In this document: piece by piece, positions 1 through 6,916 of the stretch
Position numbering within the stretch: the stretch's first letter is position 1
Layout: every line of letters starts with the position of its first letter
Source of the DNA: Candidatus Bathyarchaeota archaeon
Lineage (GTDB): Archaea; Thermoproteota; Bathyarchaeia; TCS64
Length of the DNA: 10,804 nt
Assembly: GCA_016867505.1 (NCBI GenBank)
Contig: VGJH01000019.1
Coordinates: 1-10,804 of the forward strand
Direction: 5' to 3'
Notes under the pieces: generated by a model
The model's input: the letters and a program-made list of their open reading frames with translations, nothing else
The model's database searches: none
What the model was told of the DNA's origin: nothing
Translations under genes and position numbers: made by a program

Positions 1-132
1 TTGACAGTTTCCCCAGAAAGGTTTACCCTTCAAAGCGTTACAACCCACACACCTAGGCTGCTTCTCACCAGAGTAATATTCACAATCACTGCAATTTAAT
101 CCACAGGGCGTTAGAAAACTAGTCTCTTTCAT
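1..132 (-). CDS. DUF3795-like Cys-rich protein, 3' part cut by the window edge
   Basis: An ATG at 132 opens a frame that stays open to the window edge, giving the first 44 residues; the C-terminus lies outside. The visible part is cysteine-rich: TPCGLNCSDCEYY (residues 8-20), then RCVGCNA (27-33), then GKPFWGNC (36-43). This spacing of CGLxCxxC, CxGC and a later Cys after an FWG-like segment matches my memory of DUF3795, a small family of unknown function thought to bind metal through its cysteines. That reading is from pattern only. The gene lies just downstream of tRNA-Pro on the same strand. The T-run after the tRNA may double as its TATA-like element, which would leave almost no leader. 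I see no Shine-Dalgarno sequence. Confidence 0.72.
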   Translation of the reverse strand, partial: MKETSFLTPCGLNCSDCEYYSGEKQPRCVGCNALKGKPFWGNCQ

Positions 133-163
133 TTGGATACACTGCTTAAATTAGCGTGAATGT

Positions 164-172
164 GTTTAAAAA
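164..172 (-). terminator. T-run ending tRNA-Pro, possible TATA element of the next gene
   Basis: On the minus strand, TTTTT follows directly after the encoded CCA of tRNA-Pro, as expected for an archaeal oligo-T stop. The same stretch reads TTTTTAAAC and lies 32-40 bases before the ATG at 132, so it could also serve as the TATA-like element of the DUF3795-like gene. Both roles are inferred from position. Confidence 0.4.
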
Positions 173-251
173 TGGTGGGACCGCCCGGATTTGAACCGGG
201 GACCACGCGGGCCCAAGCCGCGTATCTTGGACCAAGCTAGACCACGATCCC
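173..251 (-). tRNA. tRNA-Pro, anticodon UGG, with encoded CCA
   Basis: The minus strand folds into a full cloverleaf. The acceptor arm pairs GGGATCG (251-245) with CGGTCCC (183-177) through one T-G pair, followed by discriminator A (176) and encoded CCA (175-173). The D arm has GTCT/AGAT with a GG in the loop. The anticodon stem pairs CGCGG with CCGCG around loop CTTGGGC, giving anticodon TGG (plus-strand 213-215). The T arm pairs CCCGG with CCGGG around TTCAAAT. Anticodon UGG reads CCA and, by wobble, other proline codons, and A73 is usual for tRNA-Pro. No intron is seen. The gene lies 52 bases past the PGK stop codon on the same strand. Confidence 0.97.
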
Positions 252-277
252 GCACCCCGATTAAACTACAGGGGAAG

Positions 278-285
278 TCTTAAAA
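278..285 (-). promoter_or_regulatory. Possible TATA-like box of tRNA-Pro
   Basis: The minus strand reads TTTTAAGA 27-34 bases before the tRNA 5' end, where an archaeal box A is expected. The match to the consensus is moderate, and read-through from pgk is an alternative. Confidence 0.38.
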
Positions 286-292
286 CTTATCT

Positions 293-311
293 AAAAAAGG
301 GATTTAATCCC
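293..311 (-). terminator. Hairpin plus T6 at the end of pgk
   Basis: The minus strand reads GGGATTAAATCCC followed at once by TTTTTT. The last codon (GAT) and stop (TAA) of pgk sit inside the palindrome. The possible stem is only 4-6 pairs, but with the T-run it makes a plausible stop before the tRNA gene. Confidence 0.5.
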
Positions 312-1521
312 AACGCTTTTTGGCTTTTGCCATAGCCTCAATAATGGGTAGTTCTTCTCCGCTTAGGAGACTGAGCATAGCTCCACCTCCTGTGCTGACA
401 TGCTTCATTTTGTCATCTATGCCAAGCATCCCCGCCATACCACCCATGTGTCCACCACCAACAACGGTGTATGCTGGAGAGTCAGCCATTGCCCTTAACA
501 ATTCTTTTGTACCTATGTCAAAGCCACGGCGTTCAAACATTCCCAAAGGTCCTTCAGCAACAACTGTTCCTGCGTATTTGATGCGATCACTGAAATGAGC
601 TATTGTGTTTAAACCAATGTCATATATGTTATCTTCATCAGTTATTGCGTCGACCATGAGTTCAACACGTTCACCCTTAACATCTAATGCAACATCAACG
701 GGTAACTCGATTGCTCCATCATATTTGTCTAAAATTCCTCCAGCTTCATCAACAAGTTTCTTCTCTTCATCTTTTAAGGCTAAATACCTCTCCTTCATCA
801 TGCCTTGAGCCATATGGAAACTTTCTCTGATCAATCCGCCAATTAGAATGTTGTCAGCAATATTGTCTTTGAGTACTCTTTTAATAACTGGGATTCTGTC
901 ATCGACTTTTGCTCCGCCTAAAAGGTAAACACACGGTCTAGCTGGGTCATAAATCACTTTATTTAATGCACTGAGTTCTTTCTCCATTAATATTCCTGCA
1001 ACCATGGGCATTAATTCGCCAAAGGCTACTAAGCTTGCTTGACTTCTATGCGCCGCAGCGAATGCATCATTAACACAGAGATCAAATAATGGTGCAAGAT
1101 TTGAAATCATATCAGTTTTAGCTAATTCTTCAGGTGAAATGTCTAAGTTTTCGTCTTTATGCATCCTTAAGTTATTTAAAACCAATACTTCTCCGGTTTT
1201 TAATTTTTTAATCTCATCCTGAGCTTTTGGACCATCAATATCATCGACGTATTTGACTCTACCATTATGGTAAATTTGTAAAACTCGTGCATGAGTTTCT
1301 AGAGTAGTGAAATCATATTTTCCTGGTCGACTCTGATGGGCACCAAGAACTACTTTCGCTTCTTTAAGGGCCTTGAGAGTATCCTCCACTGCCCGTATTC
1401 TAGTGGCATCTAAAATCTTCTTGGAGTTAGGATCGAGTGGCGAATTAATGTCGACACGTAAAAAAACGGTTTTTCCTTTAGTATCAACATCCTTTAGACT
1501 CATAAAGTCGAAGGGCATCAT
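304..1521 (-). CDS. pgk: Phosphoglycerate kinase, archaeal type
   Basis: Converts 1,3-bisphosphoglycerate and ADP to 3-phosphoglycerate and ATP, reversibly, in glycolysis or gluconeogenesis in the cytoplasm. Counting from the ATG at 1521 (405 residues, normal length), the sugar-phosphate site is complete when matched to the well-known family positions: D24 and N26 in RVDINSP, R41, H62 and R65 in AHQSRP, R119, and R159 in NDAFAAAHR. The nucleotide side shows GGAKVDDRI (202-210), EGPLGMFE (323-330), GGGH (355-358) and STGGGA (376-381). GGGH in place of the bacterial GGGD-type loop, and the MH after R119, fit archaeal enzymes. The frame stays open to a TTG at 1545, directly after a stop codon. 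I prefer ATG 1521 because GAGG lies 5 bases before it and the TATA box places the transcript start near 1540. A further ATG (residue 7) would also give a complete enzyme. Confidence 0.96.
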   Translation of the reverse strand: MMPFDFMSLKDVDTKGKTVFLRVDINSPLDPNSKKILDATRIRAVEDTLKALKEAKVVLGAHQSRPGKYDFTTLETHARVLQIYHNGRVKYVDDIDGPKAQDEIKKLKTGEVLVLNNLRMHKDENLDISPEELAKTDMISNLAPLFDLCVNDAFAAAHRSQASLVAFGELMPMVAGILMEKELSALNKVIYDPARPCVYLLGGAKVDDRIPVIKRVLKDNIADNILIGGLIRESFHMAQGMMKERYLALKDEEKKLVDEAGGILDKYDGAIELPVDVALDVKGERVELMVDAITDEDNIYDIGLNTIAHFSDRIKYAGTVVAEGPLGMFERRGFDIGTKELLRAMADSPAYTVVGGGHMGGMAGMLGIDDKMKHVSTGGGAMLSLLSGEELPIIEAMAKAKKRWD

Positions 1522-1526
1522 CAATT

Positions 1527-1530
1527 CCTC
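1527..1530 (-). promoter_or_regulatory. Shine-Dalgarno GAGG of pgk
   Basis: GAGG lies 5 bases before ATG 1521 and 8 before the adjacent ATG at 1518. It favours this start over the TTG at 1545. Confidence 0.6.
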
Positions 1531-1559
1531 GATGGTTGGGTGCAACTAAGCTTAATACA

Positions 1560-1569
1560 CTTATAAAAA
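1560..1569 (-). promoter_or_regulatory. TATA box of pgk
   Basis: The minus strand reads TTTTTATAAG, preceded by the purine-rich CGAAACGAA as a possible BRE. The box centre is about 43 bases before ATG 1521. With the usual archaeal spacing of about 25 bases, transcription would start near 1540, leaving a leader of about 20 bases that holds the Shine-Dalgarno site. Confidence 0.65.
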
Positions 1570-1625
1570 TTCGTTTCGACTAAAATGAGTTTATTTAATA
1601 AGTTTTTCAAGAGGGATTTTAAGAA

Positions 1626-1638
1626 TAAATATAAAAAA
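1626..1638 (-). terminator. T-rich stop after glyA
   Basis: The minus strand reads TTTTTTATATTTA shortly after the glyA stop codon. There is no clear hairpin. T-rich tracts of this kind act as archaeal terminators, but this call rests on composition only. Confidence 0.35.
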
Positions 1639-1648
1639 GAGAGGAAAC

Positions 1649-3001
1649 TTAACGTATTTTCACATATTCATATGCTTTTGTTTTGTTTTCAAAGCAATAA
1701 TGGACAGTTTGGAATTTGCTCTTAAAAGCTGTTGCATCTTTTCTAACCTTTACTGGATCTTCCTTTTTCACAACCACTCTTTCCATTAACTCAGCAATCT
1801 CAACCATATCACTTTCTTTCATACCCAGCCTTGTAACTTCTGGTGTACCAAGCCGTATTCCGCCAGGATTAATGTAGTTTCGTTTCTCTTTAACATCCCA
1901 TGGTAGTAGATTCCTGTTAATTATGATACCAGCTTTCTCAAGCTTTTTCTCAACATCGCCGCCTAGTCCATAATTGGTAATGTCAATAAGTAAGACATGA
2001 CTTCTTGTGAAGCCTTTGTGTTCAGCAAGCACTTTGAATCCCCTTTCATTCAGCGCTTGACCCAAAGCCTGAGCATTTTTTATGACTTGTTTTGAGTAAG
2101 CTTCACCAAACTCAAGCATTTCTGCGCAAGCAATGGCAAGGCCAGCAACAGCATGAAGGTGGTGGTTTGAAACCAAACCCGGTAAAGTTGCTTTCTTAAT
2201 TGGTTCTGCATATTTATCCCAACTAAGAACAGAGCCATGTTGGGGTCCAAAAAAGGTCTTGTGGGTTGAAACTGTAACTGTATCTGCGCCTTCAGTTATT
2301 GGGTTTTGGAACTGGCCACCAGCGATTAAACCGCTCACATGTGCTGAATCATAATGGATTATTGCTCCTCTACTATGATATTCTTCAGCTAACTCTTTTA
2401 CTGGATGCGGGAAGGGGAATACGCTTCCACCGAATATTACCATTGTAGGTTTTATGCCTTCAGCATCCATTTTTTTAATTCTTTTTAATGTTCGATCGAT
2501 GTCAATGTTCAATTCTTTATAATCAAGTGGTAAATATTCAACATTTAATCCTGTTACAGCGCCAGCAGTACCATTTAATTTCTTTGGGCCATAGGTTATG
2601 TGACCTCCACAGGTTATTGGTAGAGCCATTATGGTATCGCCTGGTTCAGTGAATGCAGTGTAGACAACAAGATTAGCTACTACACCGGATATTGGTCGAG
2701 GATCGACAAATTCGCATTTGTAAAGTTTTTTCATAAGATCAATGCACGTGAATTCGACTTTGTCAATATATTCACATCCAGCATACACTCTTTCGCCAAC
2801 CCAACCCTCAGCATATCGATTACCAAAATCAGAGCTTAAGGCTTCACGGACTGCTGGGCTTGGAATATTTTCACTAGCTATTAGAGGAATAAAAGTACTG
2901 AATTCCTTGTGATGCTCCTGTAGAGTATTAAGGATTTCATCATAATAACGGCGGGGTGACAAACCGCTCAATTTTGATCCATGTAGCCCACACAGAATCA
3001 T
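1649..3001 (-). CDS. glyA: Serine hydroxymethyltransferase, archaeal type
   Basis: PLP enzyme that interconverts serine and glycine and passes the one-carbon unit to a pterin carrier; whether that is tetrahydrofolate or a methanopterin-type carrier cannot be read from this gene. Of its 450 residues, the following are recognisable: LIASEN (40-45), the RYAEGW/YAGCEYID region (62-80), HYDSAHVSG (216-224) with the PLP-ring Asp218 and His221, the Schiff-base lysine K248 in VSTHKTFFGPQHG, and GIRLGTPEVTRLG (381-393), which holds the carboxylate-binding Arg. Length and motifs fit archaeal GlyA. The ATG at 3001 lies about 13 bases after the predicted transcript start, with no good Shine-Dalgarno site. 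In-frame TTG codons at residues 11 and 14 are less likely starts. The pgk promoter lies between this gene and pgk, so the two are probably separate units. Confidence 0.96.
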   Translation of the reverse strand: MILCGLHGSKLSGLSPRRYYDEILNTLQEHHKEFSTFIPLIASENIPSPAVREALSSDFGNRYAEGWVGERVYAGCEYIDKVEFTCIDLMKKLYKCEFVDPRPISGVVANLVVYTAFTEPGDTIMALPITCGGHITYGPKKLNGTAGAVTGLNVEYLPLDYKELNIDIDRTLKRIKKMDAEGIKPTMVIFGGSVFPFPHPVKELAEEYHSRGAIIHYDSAHVSGLIAGGQFQNPITEGADTVTVSTHKTFFGPQHGSVLSWDKYAEPIKKATLPGLVSNHHLHAVAGLAIACAEMLEFGEAYSKQVIKNAQALGQALNERGFKVLAEHKGFTRSHVLLIDITNYGLGGDVEKKLEKAGIIINRNLLPWDVKEKRNYINPGGIRLGTPEVTRLGMKESDMVEIAELMERVVVKKEDPVKVRKDATAFKSKFQTVHYCFENKTKAYEYVKIR

Positions 3002-3035
3002 TATTTAATTCTTTCCAAATACTTCTGAGTTGGTA

Positions 3036-3043
3036 GTATAAAA
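3036..3043 (-). promoter_or_regulatory. TATA box of glyA
   Basis: The minus strand reads TTTTATAC after GGAAAA, with its centre about 39 bases before the ATG at 3001. This predicts a very short leader. Confidence 0.55.
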
Positions 3044-3063
3044 TTTTCCAGATTTTTATGATG

Positions 3064-3076
3064 TTTTTTAAAAAAA
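3064..3076 (-). terminator. T7 tract after the esterase gene
   Basis: The minus strand reads TTTTTTT followed by AAAAAA 17 bases past the esterase stop codon. The run could pair with itself weakly. It is a likely T-rich stop before the glyA promoter. Confidence 0.4.
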
Positions 3077-3092
3077 TTGATTTATTAGAAAA

Positions 3093-4805
3093 TTAGTATC
3101 TCCAACCCTTAATATCTGCTCCTTTTGGTGCAGTTTTTGTGATATGTTCTGCCATCTCTTTTGAAAATCGTTGTACTAGTTCAAACCTATCAAGCGAACT
3201 TGGAATATAGAAATTTCCATACCAACAGTGTGTAAATCTATCACCGTAGTAGACCATACCACCGTAATGTGGATCTTTTGTGTTCTTTAAAAACTCCTCC
3301 ATAAGATATACTGCATTGTTGAGGTAATGGCTATCCATGTCACCACAGTATATTCTTAATTTACCTACCAGCTTAGGTCCAAGAATCTTCCAGTTTTGTT
3401 CAAGAATATGCCTGAGGTCATAGTTTTCTTTCCAATACTTCGCGACTTCATGATCAATTTTACCTGTATATTTGTCAACCAGATCTTTAGGGTAACCATC
3501 TTCAGCTACAGGACTATACGTTGCAGTCCATGCATCCCATTGGCCACCAGATCTACATCTTGTTCCTCTAGCTAACTCTTGCCTTATTTCATCTTCGCTG
3601 GTAAATAAAATCTCACCAACAGTAGTTCTGAAGCCAGGTCTCTCAATTTTCTTCCATTTGCCAATGCGATAATAAGCATTTTCGTCTTCGAATATATTCA
3701 AAAGCCTAGTATCTCTGAAATCAAGAGGATCAGGGCACCAGCACCAACAACCATTATACATATCAGGATAGAAGACTTGGGTAGCAAATACCTCCCATCC
3801 TCCTGTTGATCCACCCATCAGTGTTCTAGCCCAGCTTTCCCCTATTCCTCTGAATTTTTGTTCAATATAAGGAATTAATTCATAGTTAATTGCATCACCA
3901 TAGGGACCATGATTTGCTGAGTTGACAGCGTAACTGTCATCATAATATGGTGTAGGATGTTGTATACAGACCAAAAGCATACGTGGAAAATGTGGCGCAG
4001 TCCAATCTTTGTATAATTTATATGCATGCTCTTCAACTATGATATTATTTTCTGTATAAAAGCGAGGATCTTTCACCACTGCAGGGCCAGTAGGGTCCTT
4101 TATTGTGGATTTTAAACTACTGACAGGAAGTGGCTTTGGTACAAGCTTAGGATCAGGTGGATTTTCCTGAAACTTTGCATACAATCCACTACTAAAGTGT
4201 CCATGCCACACTATCAAGGGATACTTAACTTGAGGATGATCATCAAAATCTTCAGGAAGTAATACAACGGCTCCTAAATGCATTGGTCTTCCCCAAAATT
4301 CTGTAAGAAGTTTACTTTGGATTCTAATATGTTTAATATATTTTGTATCTTCAAGTTCAATTATTTGAGGAATTACTTGGTCAAGTCTTAATTTAATTGT
4401 TTTTTTGAATGAGGATTTAATCTTAATTTTTTTAGGTATACTATATAGATTCCCTGGAGAGGTATTCCATTTCTGACCTTCACCATGATCCATGTGAAGT
4501 TTAATAACATGTCCATCTGCTCGATGAAATGTATCATAGATATGAAAAAGGGCTTGAACCCAATATTCTCCTGTAGGCACTTCATCTAATGTTTTTAGAG
4601 GAAAACCATAAGTCGTATCCGGAATGATGAATTCGGTTCCAGGTTTAAAATCATCAACATCAGCTCCAAACATTAATTGAGTATCAAGGTGAGCACTCAT
4701 TTGAAAACGAGGCTCTTCTTCATCATTATCAGATAATAGAAGGAATACTCTACCACTGATAGGACCTGAATTTAATTCTTCAGGGTAAGTCACACTAAAT
4801 TTCAT
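3093..4805 (-). CDS. Alpha/beta-hydrolase esterase with an N-terminal extra domain
   Basis: A 570-residue protein with a serine-hydrolase core in the C-terminal two thirds, of the enterochelin-esterase/esterase D (PF00756-like) kind. The likely nucleophile is S333 in LMGGSTGGWE. The acid is probably D489 or D491 in YCGDMDSHY, and the base H526 in DRFTHCWYG. The core strand YPLIVWHGHF (195-204) could shape the oxyanion region. Residues 1 to about 150 look beta-rich (VTYPEELNSGPISGRVFLLL at the start) and may be an Ig-like sandwich that caps the active site. An aromatic and Cys-rich stretch CWCWCPDP (353-360) follows the nucleophile helix. No signal peptide or membrane segment is visible, so it is probably cytoplasmic. 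The substrate is unknown. The ATG has no Shine-Dalgarno site and is probably nearly leaderless. The gene stands alone, divergent from the exchanger gene. Confidence 0.8.
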   Translation of the reverse strand: MKFSVTYPEELNSGPISGRVFLLLSDNDEEEPRFQMSAHLDTQLMFGADVDDFKPGTEFIIPDTTYGFPLKTLDEVPTGEYWVQALFHIYDTFHRADGHVIKLHMDHGEGQKWNTSPGNLYSIPKKIKIKSSFKKTIKLRLDQVIPQIIELEDTKYIKHIRIQSKLLTEFWGRPMHLGAVVLLPEDFDDHPQVKYPLIVWHGHFSSGLYAKFQENPPDPKLVPKPLPVSSLKSTIKDPTGPAVVKDPRFYTENNIIVEEHAYKLYKDWTAPHFPRMLLVCIQHPTPYYDDSYAVNSANHGPYGDAINYELIPYIEQKFRGIGESWARTLMGGSTGGWEVFATQVFYPDMYNGCWCWCPDPLDFRDTRLLNIFEDENAYYRIGKWKKIERPGFRTTVGEILFTSEDEIRQELARGTRCRSGGQWDAWTATYSPVAEDGYPKDLVDKYTGKIDHEVAKYWKENYDLRHILEQNWKILGPKLVGKLRIYCGDMDSHYLNNAVYLMEEFLKNTKDPHYGGMVYYGDRFTHCWYGNFYIPSSLDRFELVQRFSKEMAEHITKTAPKGADIKGWRY

Positions 4806-4821
4806 ATATAATAGAAAAGAG

Positions 4822-4836
4822 CTTATACTATTTATT
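4822..4836 (-). promoter_or_regulatory. TATA region of the esterase gene
   Basis: The minus strand reads AATAAATAGTATAAG, offering two overlapping TATA-like elements 17-31 bases before the ATG at 4805. The upstream one would give a leader of a few bases. I cannot decide between them. Confidence 0.4.
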
Positions 4837-4901
4837 ATCTAAGTATCAGACAACCTTAAATTATTTCTAATAATTTTCAGATTAGGAAAAAATAAAAATA
4901 G

Positions 4902-4925
4902 TTTTATTTCCTCAACATTTATAAG
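4902..4925 (+). promoter_or_regulatory. TATA-like elements before the exchanger gene
   Basis: TTTTATTT (4902-4909) lies 26-33 bases before the ATG at 4935 and would give a nearly leaderless transcript. TTTATAAG (4918-4925) matches the consensus better, but at normal spacing it would start transcription inside the gene. The first element is therefore the better guess. Confidence 0.4.
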
Positions 4926-4934
4926 AATTGAATT

Positions 4935-5912
4935 ATGAACGACACATTAATACTCAACGCATTAATTTTACTTATTTGTTTAATTTTTCTTGGCTATTCG
5001 AGTGAAAAAACGATAACAAACAGCCAAAAACTTGCAGATATTACCGGATTCGGTAAGACAACAATTGGTTTTCTATTAATATCCCTTAGTACAAGTCTTC
5101 CAGAGTTAAGCGTATCAATCTTTTCAATAGGACATCCAGAACAAATTGGTATAAGCGTTGGTAATGTTATGGGTTCACAAATAGCTAATATATGTTTTAT
5201 TTTTGGATTATGTGTCTTATATGCAAATTATAAACATAAAAAGTGTATAGAATTTTTAACAATTTTAACTGGTACTGAGTTAAAAAACCTTCAATTTGGA
5301 TTATTTATAGCTTCAATAATTCCTTTAGTCTTAATTTATGTTGGGGAAGTAAGCCGAATTGTTGGCATAATCTTAATAATAATTTTTGTGTGGAATACTT
5401 ACAGTTTAATGAAAAATAAAATTAATATTAAAGAGGAAGGATCAGAAAAAGCTGATGGAAGATCATTATTACTTATTTTTCTTAAAGTCGTTTTAGGAGT
5501 TTTTGGTGTTATCGCCTCAAGTTATTTTATAATGGAATCAGCTACATCTATAGCGATTTCAATTGGAGTACCTAAAATTGTGATTGGAGCAACAATTGTT
5601 GCATTAGGCACAAGTCTTCCAGAGCTAGCAACAAGTTTACAAGCTACAAAAAGCGGAGATATGAATATTGTTTTAGGGAACATAATTGGCAGTGGATTTA
5701 TCAACTTAACCTTAATTTTAGGTGTTACATTAGCATTAAACGATTTTTTAGTAAATGTTCGGATTTATAGTGAAGTAGCAATTTTTGCTTTAATATCAAA
5801 TATGTTTTTATGGTATTTCTTATCCGGTGATAAACTCTGTGAAAGAGAAGGATGGATGTTGGTGATGTTATACATAATTTATTTAGTTATTACATTTAGT
5901 GGAATTATGTAG
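4935..5912 (+). CDS. Sodium/calcium exchanger family (CaCA) membrane protein
   Basis: Cation antiporter, most likely moving Ca2+ or a similar ion across the cytoplasmic membrane against Na+ or H+. At 325 residues it has the usual size of prokaryotic YrbG/NCX_Mj-like members. It shows about ten hydrophobic segments and the two inverted alpha repeats: LSTSLPELS (51-59) with [10 protein letters not shown] (76-85), and LGTSLPELA (224-232) with [10 protein letters not shown] (248-257). The transport glutamates are E57 and E230. Asn ends both GS motifs (N85 and N257), while Q82 and G254 sit where Asn is common. A charged loop (about 160-176) separates the two halves, as expected for this fold. Ion choice cannot be read with certainty. 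No Shine-Dalgarno site is seen. The stop codon lies inside a hairpin that precedes a T8 run. Confidence 0.93.
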   Translation: MNDTLILNALILLICLIFLGYSSEKTITNSQKLADITGFGKTTIGFLLISLSTSLPELSVSIFSIGHPEQIGISVGNVMGSQIANICFIFGLCVLYANYKHKKCIEFLTILTGTELKNLQFGLFIASIIPLVLIYVGEVSRIVGIILIIIFVWNTYSLMKNKINIKEEGSEKADGRSLLLIFLKVVLGVFGVIASSYFIMESATSIAISIGVPKIVIGATIVALGTSLPELATSLQATKSGDMNIVLGNIIGSGFINLTLILGVTLALNDFLVNVRIYSEVAIFALISNMFLWYFLSGDKLCEREGWMLVMLYIIYLVITFSGIM

Positions 5913-5948
5913 ATGGTTTATGTTAATATTCCACGATTTATTTTTTTT
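5899..5948 (+). terminator. Hairpin plus T8 over the exchanger stop codon
   Basis: GTGGAAT (5899-5905) can pair with ATTCCAC (5928-5934) around a 22-base loop that contains the stop codon. Six bases later comes TTTTTTTT (5941-5948). This looks like a stop for the exchanger transcript. The T-rich part (ATTTATTTTTTTTAA) is also the only TATA-like element before the peroxiredoxin gene. Confidence 0.45.
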
Positions 5949-5961
5949 AATTGATGGCGCT

Positions 5962-6432
5962 ATGGTTGAAGTTGGAGTTATTGCCCCAGGTTTTACACTT
6001 ATAGGCACTGATATGAAACCAAAAAAGCTTACAGATTGGAAAGGAAAAAATATTGTATTAGCATTTTTCCCAGGAGCATTCACTGGTATATGCAAAAAGG
6101 AGATGTGTATTTTAAGAGATGATTTAGCGAAGCTAGAGGGTGTTAACGCTCAAATCATTGGTATTAGTGTTAATGACCCATTTAGTCAAAAAGCATTTAG
6201 TGAAGAAAATTTATTGACATTTCCATTGCTTTGTGATTACAATAGAGAAGTTATAAAATTATATGATGTGGTACAACTTGATTTTGCTGGATTAAAAGGG
6301 TATGTTACTGCAAAACGCAGCATTTTCATTTTGGATAAAGATATGAAAATCCGCTATAAATGGGTAAGTAATGATGCACGAATTGAACCTAATTATGAGG
6401 AAGTTAAAAAAGAACTTACGATATTAGTTTAA
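5962..6432 (+). CDS. Peroxiredoxin, PrxQ/BCP-like with two cysteines
   Basis: Thiol peroxidase that reduces hydrogen peroxide or organic peroxides using electrons from a thioredoxin-like donor. Counted from ATG 5962 (156 residues), it shows APGFTL (8-13), [10 protein letters not shown] (35-44) with peroxidatic C44, and C49 five residues later. That spacing is the resolving-cysteine spacing of atypical 2-Cys PrxQ enzymes. R119 (AKRSIFILD) is the family's conserved active-site Arg. A third cysteine, C91, is present. The frame is open further upstream to an ATG at 5899, but that would add 21 hydrophobic residues and overlap the exchanger gene; homologues start close to the VGxxAPxF segment, so ATG 5962 is preferred. 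No Shine-Dalgarno site is seen, so translation may be leaderless. The gene starts 49 bases after the exchanger stop. Confidence 0.9.
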   Translation: MVEVGVIAPGFTLIGTDMKPKKLTDWKGKNIVLAFFPGAFTGICKKEMCILRDDLAKLEGVNAQIIGISVNDPFSQKAFSEENLLTFPLLCDYNREVIKLYDVVQLDFAGLKGYVTAKRSIFILDKDMKIRYKWVSNDARIEPNYEEVKKELTILV

Positions 6433-6454
6433 AATCTAATTAAATGATGCTAAG

Positions 6455-6462
6455 TTTTATTA
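6455..6462 (+). promoter_or_regulatory. TATA-like box before the 128-residue protein gene
   Basis: TTTTATTA lies 38-45 bases before the ATG at 6500, implying a leader of about 15 bases. GGGG at 6486-6489 could be a distant Shine-Dalgarno element. The match is modest. Confidence 0.35.
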
Positions 6463-6499
6463 ATATTCATTCCACAATCTTACTTGGGGCCTTCAAAAG

Positions 6500-6886
6500 A
6501 TGAAAAGTTATATAAAAATATATGGACCACCAGTGCTGGACGCAATTCAAGCACTTGAGAAACTAGCAATCGATACTCCCGAAGTATGTATAATGGATCC
6601 ACTCATTGAAACTTCATTGGCAGATATTGGTATAACTCAAGTTGGTTCTACATATGGACCTGCTGTTCAAGAGAGGGTAATGGATTATTTTAGACAGTAT
6701 AAAGAAATATCTCCTGAGAGATGCCAAAAAATCTTAAGTAGAGGACAAGGTGGCATTGGTGAATATGATTTTGTATTCGAATGGCACTCTAAACCTAATG
6801 ATGAACAGGTTAGAAATTTAATCAAAAATATCGACGATACTTTAAAACCAATAGGCGTACGTTATACAATAACAACAAAAGAATAA
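6500..6886 (+). CDS. Uncharacterised small protein
   Basis: I do not recognise a named family. The 128-residue protein has no signal peptide, membrane segment or Cys pair (single cysteines at 30 and 75). It begins with a strand and helix (YIKIYGPPVLDAIQALEKLA, 4-23) and ends with a strand, helix and strand (EYDFVFEW, 88-95; a long helix to about 115; GVRYTITT, 119-126). That order would suit a ferredoxin-like alpha/beta fold. The middle has a Gly-rich turn, RGQGGIGEYD (81-90). The composition looks like a real soluble protein: charged, balanced, with regular secondary structure. Its codon use resembles the neighbours. It follows the peroxiredoxin after 67 bases with a possible promoter of its own, so any redox role rests on location alone. 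Confidence 0.8.
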   Translation: MKSYIKIYGPPVLDAIQALEKLAIDTPEVCIMDPLIETSLADIGITQVGSTYGPAVQERVMDYFRQYKEISPERCQKILSRGQGGIGEYDFVFEWHSKPNDEQVRNLIKNIDDTLKPIGVRYTITTKE

Positions 6887-6892
6887 AGTACT

Positions 6893-6907
6893 ATTTTTTT
6901 TAAAAAA
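6893..6907. terminator. Two-way T/A-run terminator between convergent genes
   Basis: T8 followed by A6 sits in the 30-base gap between two converging stop codons. It provides an oligo-T tract on each strand and probably ends transcription from both sides. Confidence 0.5.
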
Positions 6908-6916
6908 TTGTTTTAA

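Noticed and set aside
282..294. AAAACTTATCTAA also occurs at 10680-10692, upstream of tRNA-Pro and of pyrIE
   Set aside because: In sequence this AT-rich, a few shared 13-base words are expected by chance over 10.8 kb, and the positions relative to the two genes differ. I do not claim an operator.
320..808. Two plus-strand open frames opposite pgk
   Set aside because: They are antisense to a strongly supported pgk gene, rich in Ser and Pro as expected from reverse reading, and have no family motif or promoter.
1522..1545. TTG start at 1545 for pgk
   Set aside because: It is directly preceded by a stop codon and lies at or before the predicted transcript start, while ATG 1521 has a Shine-Dalgarno site at good spacing.
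4388..4585. Minus-strand frame of 65 codons inside the esterase gene
   Set aside because: It lies in another frame of a clear gene and shows no domain or ribosome site.
5522..6095. Minus-strand open frames opposite the exchanger and peroxiredoxin genes
   Set aside because: Antisense shadows of two well-supported genes, with no recognisable motifs.
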